Positions 15,914 to 24,386 of a DNA stretch of 32,566 nt are shown here, piece after piece. Position 1 is the stretch's first letter. Each line of letters begins with the position of its first letter. The notes below the pieces were generated by a model. That model had not been told where the DNA came from and made no database searches. It saw nothing but the letters and a program-made list of their open reading frames with translations. Origin of the DNA: HGM04593 sp045612305 (GTDB lineage Bacteria; Bacteroidota; Bacteroidia; Bacteroidales; Bacteroidaceae); the NCBI GenBank assembly GCA_045612305.1, contig JAZKYU010000026.1, forward strand, positions 1 through 32,566, in the 5' to 3' direction. The translations under genes were made by a program, and so were the position numbers.

Positions 15914-16720
15914 ATGGAAATACGTTTTATGAGTATTGGTAGCGGAAGCTGCGGCAACTGCTACTATCTGGGGGTGGGCGATTATGGCATCCTCATCGAC
16001 GCGGGTATCCCTTCGAAGACCATAAGGATGGCCTTGAAAAAGGAGGGTATCGCTTTTGAAACTATTTGTGCAATATTTGTTACTCACGACCACGCCGACC
16101 ATATAAAATCGTTGGGCGTGATATCGACAAAGGCTAACATACCTGTTTATGCAACGCGCGAGGTGCACAGGGGCATAAATAACAATTATTGCATAACAAA
16201 GCCTATAGATGAGCAATATGTGAGATATGTGGAGAAGGGTGAAAAGACTATTTTCCGCGATTTTGAGATAACTCCTTTTGAGGTGCCGCACGATGGTACC
16301 GACAATGTGGGATATTTTATAGAGGTGGCTGGAAAGGCTTTCTGTATAGCAACCGACCTTGGTCACATAACTGAGACAATATCTTACTATCTCGACCAGG
16401 CTAATTACCTGGTTATTGAGGCTAACTACGAGGAACAGATGCTTGCGATGGGGCGTTACCCAGAGTTCCTCAAGGTGCGTGTGAGTGGTCCTCGTGGGCA
16501 CTTGAGCAACCAGGTTACGGCAAAGTATCTGGCATCGCACTTTAACGAAAATCTCAAGAATATATGGCTGTGCCACTTGAGCGAGGAGAATAACCACCCC
16601 GAGCTTGCTTACAAGAGCGTTGTTATGGAGATGCGCGACTATGGTATAATTGCGGGCAAGGATGTTCAGCTTGTGGTGCTGAAGCGTACAACTCCATCGG
16701 AGCTTTATAAGTTGGGGTAA
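15914..16720 (+). CDS. WalJ/YycJ-type metallo-beta-lactamase-fold hydrolase
   Basis: The 268-residue cytoplasmic protein has the complete metal-binding motif THDHADH (H58, H60, D62, H63), then PHDGTDNVGY, ATDLGHI and a C-terminal LCHLSEENNHPE. This pattern fits the YycJ/WalJ group, proposed to be single-stranded DNA exonucleases in mismatch repair and linked in Firmicutes to cell-wall control. A general phosphodiesterase role is the safer reading. The opening GSGSCGNCYYL is also typical of the group. It has no evident promoter of its own, so it is probably read with the upstream TamL-type gene. Confidence 0.9.
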   Translation: MEIRFMSIGSGSCGNCYYLGVGDYGILIDAGIPSKTIRMALKKEGIAFETICAIFVTHDHADHIKSLGVISTKANIPVYATREVHRGINNNYCITKPIDEQYVRYVEKGEKTIFRDFEITPFEVPHDGTDNVGYFIEVAGKAFCIATDLGHITETISYYLDQANYLVIEANYEEQMLAMGRYPEFLKVRVSGPRGHLSNQVTAKYLASHFNENLKNIWLCHLSEENNHPELAYKSVVMEMRDYGIIAGKDVQLVVLKRTTPSELYKLG

Positions 16721-16750
16721 CACCGACGGGGGAGAAAAACTCGTTTTTGC

Positions 16751-16781
16751 TTTGTTATACAACTCTCTTTCCATACTTTTG
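16751..16781 (+). promoter_or_regulatory. Predicted promoter of tyrS
   Basis: TTTG (16751-16754), exactly 19 bases, then TACTTTTG (16774-16781) followed by CA. This is the best match to the full Bacteroides promoter in the window. The tyrS ATG at 16821 is 39 bases downstream. Confidence 0.75.
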
Positions 16782-16820
16782 CAAGAGAATAATATAGATA
16801 GAATTTAAAATATAGATAAA

Positions 16821-18116
16821 ATGAATTTTGTACAGGAACTTAAATGGCGTGGTATGATTCAGGATATGACGCCGGGAACAGAAGAACAGTTGCAGAAAGA
16901 GCTGACAAGTGCTTACCTTGGTATCGACCCTACAGCCGACTCGTTGCACATAGGTCACCTTGTGGGTGTAATGATGTTGCGTCACTTTCAGCAGTGTGGG
17001 CATAAACCTATTGCGCTCATCGGTGGTGCAACAGGTATGATAGGCGACCCCTCGGGTAAGTCTAAGGAGCGTGTGCTCATCGACGAGGAGCGTTTGCGTC
17101 ACAACCAGGAGGCGATAAAGAAACAGCTTGCTCGTTTCCTCGATTTTGACAGCGATGCACCCAACGCAGCTATTCTTGTGAACAACTACGACTGGATGAA
17201 GGAGTTTACTTTCCTCGATTTTATTCGTAATGTGGGCAAGATGATTACCGTTAACTATATGATGTCTAAGGACTCTGTTAAGCGTCGTCTCTCGGGTGAG
17301 GCTGGTACCGACGGTATGTCTTTTACCGAGTTTACCTATCAGTTGTTGCAGGGTTACGACTTTGTACACCTCAACGAGACTCACGGTTGTAAATTGCAGC
17401 TTGGTGGTGCCGATCAGTGGGGTAACATAACCACAGGTACCGAGATGATACGCAAAATGTCGGGCAACGAGGCTTATGCGCTCACTTGTCCTCTTATCAC
17501 AAAGGCTGATGGCAAGAAATTTGGAAAGACAGAGCAGGGTAATATTTGGCTTGACAAACGCTATACATCACCTTATCGTTTCTATCAGTTCTGGTTGAAC
17601 GTGAGCGATGACGATGCTGTTAAGTACATAAAGATATTTACATCTATCTGCCGCGAGGAGATTGAGGCTCTTGTTGCTCAGCACGCCGAGGCTCCCCATA
17701 TGCGTCTTTTGCAGAAGCGTTTGGCACAGGAGGTTACTGTGCTTGTTCACGGCGATGAGGAGTATAACAAGGCTGTTGAGGCTTCGGGTATCTTGTTTGG
17801 TAACGCAACATCTGAGGCATTGCGTTCGCTCGACGAGGATACATTGCTTGCTGTGTTCGATGGCGTTCCCACATTCGAGGTTGCTCGCTCTTTGGTAGAG
17901 GAGGGTGTTAAAGCTGTAGACCTCACAACAGATGCTGCTGCAATCTTTGCTTCGAAGGGTGAGATGCGTAAGCTTGTTCAGGGTGGTGGTGTTTCTGTAA
18001 ACAAGGAGAAACTTGCTGCTTTCGACCAGGTGATAACAACAGAAAACTTGTTGAACGATAAATATATACTTGTTCAGAAGGGTAAGAAGAATTACTATCT
18101 TATTATAGTGAAGTAA
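16821..18116 (+). CDS. tyrS: Tyrosyl-tRNA synthetase
   Basis: The 431-residue class I synthetase charges tRNA-Tyr. It carries HIGH at residues 43-46 (ADSLHIGHLVGV), the tyrosine-site motif GGADQWGNITTG, and KFGKT at 233-237 in place of KMSKS, which is the usual TyrRS form. A C-terminal S4 RNA-binding domain (about 365-431, with GGGVSVNKEKL) completes the standard bacterial TyrRS. The gene has its own promoter at 16751-16781 and ends at the strong terminator at 18139-18178, so it is a single-gene transcript. Confidence 0.97.
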   Translation: MNFVQELKWRGMIQDMTPGTEEQLQKELTSAYLGIDPTADSLHIGHLVGVMMLRHFQQCGHKPIALIGGATGMIGDPSGKSKERVLIDEERLRHNQEAIKKQLARFLDFDSDAPNAAILVNNYDWMKEFTFLDFIRNVGKMITVNYMMSKDSVKRRLSGEAGTDGMSFTEFTYQLLQGYDFVHLNETHGCKLQLGGADQWGNITTGTEMIRKMSGNEAYALTCPLITKADGKKFGKTEQGNIWLDKRYTSPYRFYQFWLNVSDDDAVKYIKIFTSICREEIEALVAQHAEAPHMRLLQKRLAQEVTVLVHGDEEYNKAVEASGILFGNATSEALRSLDEDTLLAVFDGVPTFEVARSLVEEGVKAVDLTTDAAAIFASKGEMRKLVQGGGVSVNKEKLAAFDQVITTENLLNDKYILVQKGKKNYYLIIVK

Positions 18117-18138
18117 GTATCTAGATATAAAGGGTACA

Positions 18139-18178
18139 AACAAAGGGTGGAACATACGTTCCACCCTTTGTTGTGTTT
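18139..18178. terminator. Strong terminator after tyrS
   Basis: A perfect 15-bp stem (18139-18153 with 18158-18172, loop ATAC) is followed on the plus strand by a T-rich tail (18174-18184). It also lies downstream of the convergent rhodanese gene, but the minus-strand tail is only weakly U-rich. Confidence 0.88.
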
Positions 18179-18187
18179 TTGTTTAGC

Positions 18188-18787
18188 TTAGTTTATATTT
18201 TTTGTAAATTCGTCCAAGACACTCTGCAACTCTTCTATGAAATCTTCGTTGTTTTCTATAATTGTGTTTAGTGCTTTTTCGTGTTTTGTGCATAGCTCAC
18301 CGAACTCGCTAAGGAGGTTGTTTATGAGCTCTTCGCGCTCTTCGCTGGCTGCGATGCTTGTGGCTTTTTGGGTGTAGGTGTGTAGCAGGTATTTTATTTC
18401 GTATGCTATAGCAAGTGCCTCTTTTTCTTGCCAAGAGTTGTAGCCGCCGTCGAGCTCTACAACGGTGAAACCGGCTTTAGATAGCTGCGTTGCTGCGGTT
18501 TTGCTGCGTCGCCCGCTACGGCAGTAGAGTGCAACGATGTTCTTTTTATTTAGTGTGGCTACGGCTTTTTCTACAAAACCGTCTTGCTTTACATCGATGT
18601 TTATGCTGCCTGATATGTGCCCTTGTGCGTGTTCCTCGGCTGTGCGTACGTCGACAAGTTGTGTATTGCTCTTTTCTATAGAGGCTTTAAATTCTTCGGG
18701 GGTGAGCGATGTGTAGCTGCTGTGGTTGTTGCACGCTACAAAGAGTATTATGGCAAGCAGGGTGGTGAAGAGGGTGCTTTTTTTCAT
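18188..18787 (-). CDS. Rhodanese-domain lipoprotein with a helical C-terminal extension
   Basis: The 199-residue protein has a signal peptide and lipobox LFVAC (Cys19). A rhodanese domain (about 27-115) follows, with VDVRTAEEHAQGHISGS and the active-site loop YCRSGRRS with C89 as the likely sulfur acceptor. The last 80 residues or so are a charged, helical extension (KATSIAASEEREELINNLL onward), not part of the rhodanese fold. It would act on sulfur or redox chemistry on the periplasmic side; the partner is unknown. ATG 18787 is chosen because it gives the lipoprotein signal; the frame is open 12 codons upstream. A terminator lies between it and ppiD, so it may be expressed by readthrough. 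Confidence 0.88.
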   Translation of the reverse strand: MKKSTLFTTLLAIILFVACNNHSSYTSLTPEEFKASIEKSNTQLVDVRTAEEHAQGHISGSINIDVKQDGFVEKAVATLNKKNIVALYCRSGRRSKTAATQLSKAGFTVVELDGGYNSWQEKEALAIAYEIKYLLHTYTQKATSIAASEEREELINNLLSEFGELCTKHEKALNTIIENNEDFIEELQSVLDEFTKNIN

Positions 18788-18803
18788 AGTTTTATATCGG
18801 TTT

Positions 18804-18849
18804 AAAAAATAATATCCCGTCACTTGTACGACGGGATATTATGTGTTTT
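18804..18849. terminator. Terminator between ppiD and the rhodanese gene
   Basis: A 13-bp perfect stem (18809-18821 with 18830-18842, loop 18822-18829) has T-runs on both sides. On the minus strand the A-run at 18804-18809 reads as a U-run, ending the ppiD transcript. The plus side also has T's (18845-18851). It lies only 22 bases upstream of the rhodanese start codon, leaving little room for a separate promoter. Confidence 0.85.
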
Positions 18850-18864
18850 TTACTTGTTTTTGTA

Positions 18865-20994
18865 TTAGAAGAAGAGGTATCTGTTATCCTCAATCTCGGC
18901 ATCTTGAACAAGTGTGTTAAGGAAGCGGCTAGCCTCGCGTGCGCCCTGTGCTTTCATTCTGCTCTCCTCAACTGATGTGTTGAACTCTGCTTGTTTTTCA
19001 TTCTTAGCAATGAGCTTAATTACATAAACTGCGCTAACACCTTTGATGGGGGCGCTTACCTCACCGATATTCATCTTTGTTACAGCTGCGCTGATTGCGG
19101 GCTCGCTTGCAGTTGTTGCGCTGATATAAGCGGGGGCGTTGAAGCTGATGCGTTTTGTCTCACAGCTCTTAACGTTTGCATCTTTCTTAATCTCGTCGAT
19201 GCTCTTGCCTTTTATGTCGTTGATAATTTTCTCGGCTTTCTTCTCGTTGCTAATCTCGTAAGAGAGCATAGGCTTGATTGCGTCGATGCTTGTGTAGCCT
19301 TTAGAGTAAATATCCTCCAAACCGATAACCAAGAGGTTGTCGCTATCGCCACACTCGTAAAGGGGTGATACCTCATCTTTGTCGGCCTTGAAAATCCAAC
19401 GATGTGCCTCGCGTGTGCCAGAAATATTAGCAATGTTGTGAGCACCTGTTGTGATGTTCTTCTGTGTCTCTACGCGGTAACCATACTCTTCGGCGTTTTT
19501 CTCGAGGTCTGTAATTGTTTTGCAAGATGCTACATATTGGCTGAATTTGTTGTATTCTGCGTTGTAGGTATCTTTGCTAAACTCGGCTGTGCGCTTGATA
19601 ACAACAGCGTTGTACTTCTCTACTACGTTTTTGCTGTCGAGCACCTGGAAGATGAACACCGCAGGTGAGTTGTCGAAGCTTGCCATAGTGTAAACACCTT
19701 TCTTTGCAGAAAGTATGTTTTTGATGAGGGCTGCGTCGTCGCCGCTTATGGGGGCACCTTCGTACTGAGCCGATGTGAGCCATATAGAATCGCTACCCTC
19801 CTGACCATATTTCTTTGCAATCTCTTTGTAGTTTGCACCACCTTTCAAAGCTTGCATAATGCTGTCGGCAAGAGTTTTTGTCTTTTCGGGTGTTTCTGCG
19901 CCTACAGCGAGCATACGGTACTGTATAGAGTCGGCTACAGTGCTTTTTGAGATAGTCTTGAACACAGTGTAAGAGTCGTCAGACTGGTTGTAGATGGGGC
20001 CTACAACGGTGTTTATCTCAACAGAGTCGAGACGAACTTGTACCTCCTCGGGGTATGCGCTCTTCTTCCAAGCGAGCTCTGAGTATGCAACCTCGCTGTT
20101 TGACTGACGTGCGATAGTTGTGTACTCTTTATTGCCTGCTTTGAGTGAGTCGGCCCACTCTGTGAGCTCTTGGTTGAGCTCTGCGCGGTCCTCAGTACTG
20201 GGTTTTACACGAACGCTTACAAATTTAATGTTGCGTGTCTCGGCAGGGAGCTTGTAGCTCTCTTTTCTCTCGTTGTAGAGCTTTTTAACTTCAGAGTTGC
20301 TTGCTGTGTAGTCGCCCTCTTTAACTGCAGAGTAGGGGTAAGCTGCAACCTCGATGTCGTATGTGTAGTTGTTGGCCTCGAAATTGCTCTTTGCTACTAT
20401 GGGGTTGCCCACGAAAGAGTTTTGTATAAGTGTCTGATATTTGCTTACGAGAATATTCTGCATAAGTGTTTTCTCCAAGAACTTCCAATAGTCGTATACG
20501 GGCTTGTACTGCTCGATAAACTCCATATTGTCCTTGTTCATCTCGTATTGAGCCAAGAAACCGTTGAGGATGTCTTTGTCGAACTCGCCTTGCTCGTTGC
20601 GGAAGGGGGTCTGCTTCAAGATGGGGTTTGTACCATCCTCTACAATAGCCTGTAGCTCGGCAGTGGTAGCTGTGAGACCAATCTTCTCGGCCTCGGCCGA
20701 AATAATTTTATTTGTGATAAATGAGGTCCAAACTTCGTCCTTAATTTGGTTGTACTCCTCCTCGCTGGGCGCGTTGGTGCCTCTCGCAAATTTGTAGACA
20801 TTTGTGTACTCTTCGTACATCTTTTGGAACTCAATAGCCGAAAGCTCTTCGCCGTTAACACTTCCCACTGTTTGGTCGGCAGCGTGAGATTGGAAAACTC
20901 TCCAAGCATCACCTGCGATGAATGCAAATAATGCCAAGCCCACAAATATAACCAAGAGTGGACCCATGTTGCGTAATTTTTGTAATGTTGCCAT
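18865..20994 (-). CDS. PpiD/SurA-like membrane-anchored peptidyl-prolyl isomerase chaperone
   Basis: The 709-residue protein starts with a short cytoplasmic segment and one uncleaved membrane anchor (about 10-28, MGPLLVIFVGLALFAFIAG). The SurA/PpiD N-terminal helical domain (about 35-250) follows, starting VGSVNGEELSAIEFQKMYEE, then a weakly conserved parvulin-like region (about 260-480) and a second PPIase-like region near 600-690. PpiD works at the periplasmic face of the inner membrane, helping secreted and outer-membrane proteins fold. It sits downstream of the lptC-CNNM block but has its own promoter box at 21056-21063. Catalytic isomerase activity is not certain, because the parvulin domains are divergent. 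Confidence 0.9.
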   Translation of the reverse strand: MATLQKLRNMGPLLVIFVGLALFAFIAGDAWRVFQSHAADQTVGSVNGEELSAIEFQKMYEEYTNVYKFARGTNAPSEEEYNQIKDEVWTSFITNKIISAEAEKIGLTATTAELQAIVEDGTNPILKQTPFRNEQGEFDKDILNGFLAQYEMNKDNMEFIEQYKPVYDYWKFLEKTLMQNILVSKYQTLIQNSFVGNPIVAKSNFEANNYTYDIEVAAYPYSAVKEGDYTASNSEVKKLYNERKESYKLPAETRNIKFVSVRVKPSTEDRAELNQELTEWADSLKAGNKEYTTIARQSNSEVAYSELAWKKSAYPEEVQVRLDSVEINTVVGPIYNQSDDSYTVFKTISKSTVADSIQYRMLAVGAETPEKTKTLADSIMQALKGGANYKEIAKKYGQEGSDSIWLTSAQYEGAPISGDDAALIKNILSAKKGVYTMASFDNSPAVFIFQVLDSKNVVEKYNAVVIKRTAEFSKDTYNAEYNKFSQYVASCKTITDLEKNAEEYGYRVETQKNITTGAHNIANISGTREAHRWIFKADKDEVSPLYECGDSDNLLVIGLEDIYSKGYTSIDAIKPMLSYEISNEKKAEKIINDIKGKSIDEIKKDANVKSCETKRISFNAPAYISATTASEPAISAAVTKMNIGEVSAPIKGVSAVYVIKLIAKNEKQAEFNTSVEESRMKAQGAREASRFLNTLVQDAEIEDNRYLFF

Positions 20995-21055
20995 AAGTTT
21001 ATTTTAATTTATATTATACTTAAAGTGTGTTTTGCTCCCTTTGGAGCATTGGACG

Positions 21056-21063
21056 CAAAGTTA
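21056..21063 (-). promoter_or_regulatory. Predicted internal -7 box for ppiD
   Basis: TAACTTTG (21063-21056) followed by CG on the minus strand, with a leader of about 55-60 bases that includes a 6-bp hairpin (21034-21049). No strong -33. The 108-base gap before ppiD is unusually long for this block and fits a separate start of transcription. Confidence 0.55.
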
Positions 21064-21102
21064 CAAAAAGGCTTTTAAAAATGATAATATTATGTGAAAA
21101 AG

Positions 21103-22365
21103 TTATTCTACTATTTTCAATTTTATCAATTCTATTTTTGTGCTGCGCTTTTTAATTATCTGTATTTGGTATTTATCTATTTTAATCGTTTCGTTTAGCT
21201 GCGGGAAACGTTGGTGATGGGCAAGTATAAAACCGCTAATAGTTTGATACTCCTCCGATTCGGGTATGTCGAGGTCGAATTGTTCGTTTACGCGCTCTAT
21301 GTCGAGACGGCCCGAAAGTATGTACTCGCCGTTTGCCTGAGCTTTTGCTACAAGGTTTGTGTTGTCGTGCTCGTCTTCAATCTCGCCAAAAATTTGCTCT
21401 ACAAGGTCTTCGAGTGAGATTATACCCGATGTTCCACCAAATTCGTCGACAACTACAGCGAGGGTCTTTTTCTGCTGCATAAGTGTGCGCATCAACTTTT
21501 GTGCCGATAGGGTTTCGGGTACTATGGGCATTTTGCATATCTTCTGCTGCCAGCGGGTGGGGGTGCGGAAAAGCTCCGAGGAGTGTATGTAGCCTATGAT
21601 GTTGTCGATGTTTTCTTTGAACACGACTATTTTGGAGTGACCCGACTCTATGAACATAGATTTAAGTTCCTCGAGCGGGGTGTTTATCTCTACAGCTTCT
21701 ATCTCGGTACGTGGAACAAAGCAGTCGCGCACTTTTATGTTTGAAAAATCGAGTGCGTTCTGGAATATTCTCACGTCGTTGTCTATCTCCTCCTCCTCGG
21801 TTGCGTTTTCAATAGAGTCTTGGATGAGGTTGTTGAGCTCTCTCTTAGAGAAGGTGGTGTCGCGTGTCTCTTTCTCTATATTTATGTTTAAAAGGCGCAA
21901 TACGATACACGATAGCCAAGTTGTGAAGCGCGAAAGGGGGTAGAGCAATACATAAATCAGGTAGGTTGGTATTGCAAAGCGTTTCATAGCCCCGTTGGGG
22001 TTGGCTCTAAAGAGGGCCTTGGGTATAAACTCTCCTGTGAATATTATGATTATGGTGGAGATTATGGTCTCTAAAAATAGTTTTAGAGAAGTTGAGGTTG
22101 TTAGCTCTTCAAGGAAAAGGGTGTTTAATATGTCGGCCATAAGTATACTATATATGACCAGAACGATGTTGTTCCCAACCAACATGGTGGATATGAAGTT
22201 GTTGCTGTTGGAGTAGAAACGGTTTATAACGTACGATTTTAAATTTCGCTCGTTAAGGTCTATCTCCATCAATAGCTTGTTCGATGCTATAAAGGCAATC
22301 TCCATACCCGAAAAGAGTGCCGATAACAATATTACTATGAGTAACAGAAAGAGTGTTGTCGTCAT
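21103..22365 (-). CDS. CNNM-CBS-CorC family membrane protein (hemolysin/CorC type)
   Basis: The 420-residue inner-membrane protein has an N-terminal CNNM transmembrane domain of three to four helices (about 1-170, with GMEIAFIASNKLL and TGEFIPKALFRANPN). Then come two CBS domains (about 205-325, with VPRTEIEAVE and VVVDEFGGTSGIISLEDLVEQI) and a C-terminal CorC-HlyC domain (about 335-415). Family members transport or regulate transport of Mg2+ and other divalent ions, and GldE of gliding Bacteroidota belongs to this group. The exact role here is unknown. It starts 6 bases after the lptC stop, so it is in the same transcript. Confidence 0.9.
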   Translation of the reverse strand: MTTTLFLLLIVILLSALFSGMEIAFIASNKLLMEIDLNERNLKSYVINRFYSNSNNFISTMLVGNNIVLVIYSILMADILNTLFLEELTTSTSLKLFLETIISTIIIIFTGEFIPKALFRANPNGAMKRFAIPTYLIYVLLYPLSRFTTWLSCIVLRLLNINIEKETRDTTFSKRELNNLIQDSIENATEEEEIDNDVRIFQNALDFSNIKVRDCFVPRTEIEAVEINTPLEELKSMFIESGHSKIVVFKENIDNIIGYIHSSELFRTPTRWQQKICKMPIVPETLSAQKLMRTLMQQKKTLAVVVDEFGGTSGIISLEDLVEQIFGEIEDEHDNTNLVAKAQANGEYILSGRLDIERVNEQFDLDIPESEEYQTISGFILAHHQRFPQLNETIKIDKYQIQIIKKRSTKIELIKLKIVE

Positions 22366-22371
22366 TTTGTT

Positions 22372-22929
22372 TTAGTTCTCAATGGGGTATATTCCTTTTG
22401 TGTTTCTTATGTGCCAAGAATTTAGGCTTTGGTCGGCTGTGAAGCCGTAGCCCTCGGTTATTTGCCCCTCTTGCTCTATCTTTATGTATGCGTCGGAGTA
22501 TATTTGTCGTTTTTCCTGGCTCCAATAGAGGAGTTGTGTGAAAAACTTCTCGTTTTTTATGTTTCTTATGTCGACGTTGCCCATAAGTTTCCACAGCTTT
22601 TCGTCGGTGTAGAAGTATGCTGTGTCGCATTTTATCACGGCCTCGATGTTTGCGTCGCGGTCGTATTTTTCGAGATATACACCCTTCTCGAAGGCCCAGT
22701 GGGGTGGTATACGTTTGTCGTACACAAGCCACTCTTCGGCATCGATTTTATAACTTATACGGCCAGAGTCGCTTATGAGGTTGCTCACACCATATGTGCT
22801 CATAGTGGGCAGGGTGTCGTTTGTTGCCGATACCGCACCTTTGTTTTTGTCGTTTTGACAAGAAAATTGAAAAAACAGTACAACAATCGCTATGATGGCG
22901 ATTGTTGTACTTCTGTTCTTTTGATACAT
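22372..22929 (-). CDS. lptC: LPS export periplasmic protein LptC, lipoprotein form
   Basis: The 185-residue protein has a signal peptide and lipobox FQFSC (Cys24) and an LptC-like beta-jellyroll (about 45-175), with GRISYKIDAEEWLVYDK, CDTAYFYTDEKLWKLMGNV and YSDAYIKI typical of the family. LptC joins the LptBFG ABC exporter to LptA in the bridge that carries lipopolysaccharide to the outer membrane. E. coli LptC has a membrane helix instead; a lipid anchor is common in Bacteroidota. It starts one base after the TPR gene stop and is followed 6 bases later by the CNNM gene. Confidence 0.88.
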   Translation of the reverse strand: MYQKNRSTTIAIIAIVVLFFQFSCQNDKNKGAVSATNDTLPTMSTYGVSNLISDSGRISYKIDAEEWLVYDKRIPPHWAFEKGVYLEKYDRDANIEAVIKCDTAYFYTDEKLWKLMGNVDIRNIKNEKFFTQLLYWSQEKRQIYSDAYIKIEQEGQITEGYGFTADQSLNSWHIRNTKGIYPIEN

Positions 22930-22930
22930 A

Positions 22931-24370
22931 TTAACGTATTGTAGTTCTTTCGTTTATCCATCCACCAATTGTTACTGCATCGCCCGTTTTGTAGCCTTTC
23001 ATAAAGAGGTCTGTAGTCTCGGGGGTGTATGTTGAGTATGATGCAATAAATTTGTCGGCCTCCTTCTTAACTGAGGGGTCTACTGCCTTGGCACGGTAGA
23101 GTTTGTCGAGGGCGGCAAAGTATGTACATTTGCTCATGATGGGGTCGTTGGTCCAGTTGGGTGTTGCTGCATAGCACTGTGCTATGAGGATGTAGGGCTG
23201 GCCGAACTTTGAGTTAAGGCTTATTGCTTGTAGCGCGTAAGCACGTGCTTTGCTATAGTTCTTGAGGCTGTAGTGCACGGCACCAACTTTATAGCACATC
23301 TCGGCTTTGTTTGTGACACTGCTCTCGAGCTCTATTGCTTGGTCGAAGAGCTCCATAGCTTTCTCTACGTCGCCTCTCTTGAAGTAGCGATAACCACAAC
23401 CCATGGCGGCTTTTGATGTGGGAGCGAGGGCAAGTGAGTACTCCGAAGCGAGGAGGTATGCATCTTCGTTGGTACACTTAAGCATACTCATCACCGAGAT
23501 AACTTTGTTCAAGTAGTCGATGTTGTCTTTGTTTGCCTCGATGTTCTCTGCGTATATCTTATTGAGGTCGTTACAAGATGCTGCACCACTGTTGATGAAG
23601 TATGCGTCTACGTTGTTGCGTGAGATACGTGCATAGTCTATCATCTTGCTGTAACCCTCGGCGCGTACGCTGTCTTTGGGGTCCTGCAACTCTTTGTAGC
23701 GGTTGTTGTAGAACTCTATTCTCTCGTAGTATTTGTCGAGTACCTCAACAATGTATACCGAAGCGTTCAAATAGTCTTCGATAATTTGCTCGCCGTGTGC
23801 GGCTTGGTCTCTTTTGTATTTAAGAGCAGAGTGTTTCATAAATTGCTCTGTAACAAGGTATTCGGATTGCCCTTTCTCCATCTCTACCGATGTTGCAAGC
23901 ATAGCATAAATTGAGTCGGGCACAGCGTTGGGAACAATCTGCATATAATCGATAGCTTTTTTACCTATCATAGCACCGAGAGAGAGCTTGGTCTTTGTGA
24001 TGGCTTGTAGCTGGTCGATATATTTGATTTGCTGGTCGTGAACGGCCATAAGCTCGTCGATGTAAGCTGCTTTTTTCTGTGCGTCGGCCTCTTTGGCGAT
24101 GAGACCTTTGAGTAGCTTGATACCGTTGGTGTATGTGTCAACACGCGCTACGGGGTAGTTGTCGAAGAGGTCTTTCCACAAAGGATATGTTTGTGTGTAT
24201 GTCTCATATGAGGGGCTCTTGGGTTTGAGAGCTTGGTTCACGAGGAAAATGTTCTCGAGACATTTAATACTGTCGGCGCCAACACCGAAACGGTGCTCGT
24301 TGGTGATACCGTTCTGTGCATACAGGCACGACACGGCCAGAGTCATAAATAAAAGAATACTTTTTTTCAT
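22931..24370 (-). CDS. Secreted TPR protein of unknown function
   Basis: The 479-residue protein has a signal peptide (cleavage probably near LYA-QNG). The body is helical, with two TPR-like units around residues 322-398, including GYRYFKRGDVEKAMELFDQAIEL and GAVHYSLKNYSKARAYALQAI. The C-terminus carries a repeat-like GWINERTTIR tail. No catalytic motif is visible; a protein-binding role in the periplasm is the inference. It lies between the barrel protein and lptC, with gaps of 16 and 1 bases, and is part of a block that I recall as conserved in Bacteroidales. Confidence 0.85.
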   Translation of the reverse strand: MKKSILLFMTLAVSCLYAQNGITNEHRFGVGADSIKCLENIFLVNQALKPKSPSYETYTQTYPLWKDLFDNYPVARVDTYTNGIKLLKGLIAKEADAQKKAAYIDELMAVHDQQIKYIDQLQAITKTKLSLGAMIGKKAIDYMQIVPNAVPDSIYAMLATSVEMEKGQSEYLVTEQFMKHSALKYKRDQAAHGEQIIEDYLNASVYIVEVLDKYYERIEFYNNRYKELQDPKDSVRAEGYSKMIDYARISRNNVDAYFINSGAASCNDLNKIYAENIEANKDNIDYLNKVISVMSMLKCTNEDAYLLASEYSLALAPTSKAAMGCGYRYFKRGDVEKAMELFDQAIELESSVTNKAEMCYKVGAVHYSLKNYSKARAYALQAISLNSKFGQPYILIAQCYAATPNWTNDPIMSKCTYFAALDKLYRAKAVDPSVKKEADKFIASYSTYTPETTDLFMKGYKTGDAVTIGGWINERTTIR

Positions 24371-24386
24371 ATCGTAATATATTATG

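Noticed and set aside
20170..20655. A 161-codon frame antisense to ppiD
   Set aside because: Very rich in Val, Leu and Cys; a shadow of the ppiD coding sequence with no independent support.
21034..21049. Short 6-bp hairpin in the ppiD leader, considered as a terminator or operator
   Set aside because: It has no U-run on either strand and the stem is too short to support a specific role; mentioned only as part of the ppiD leader.
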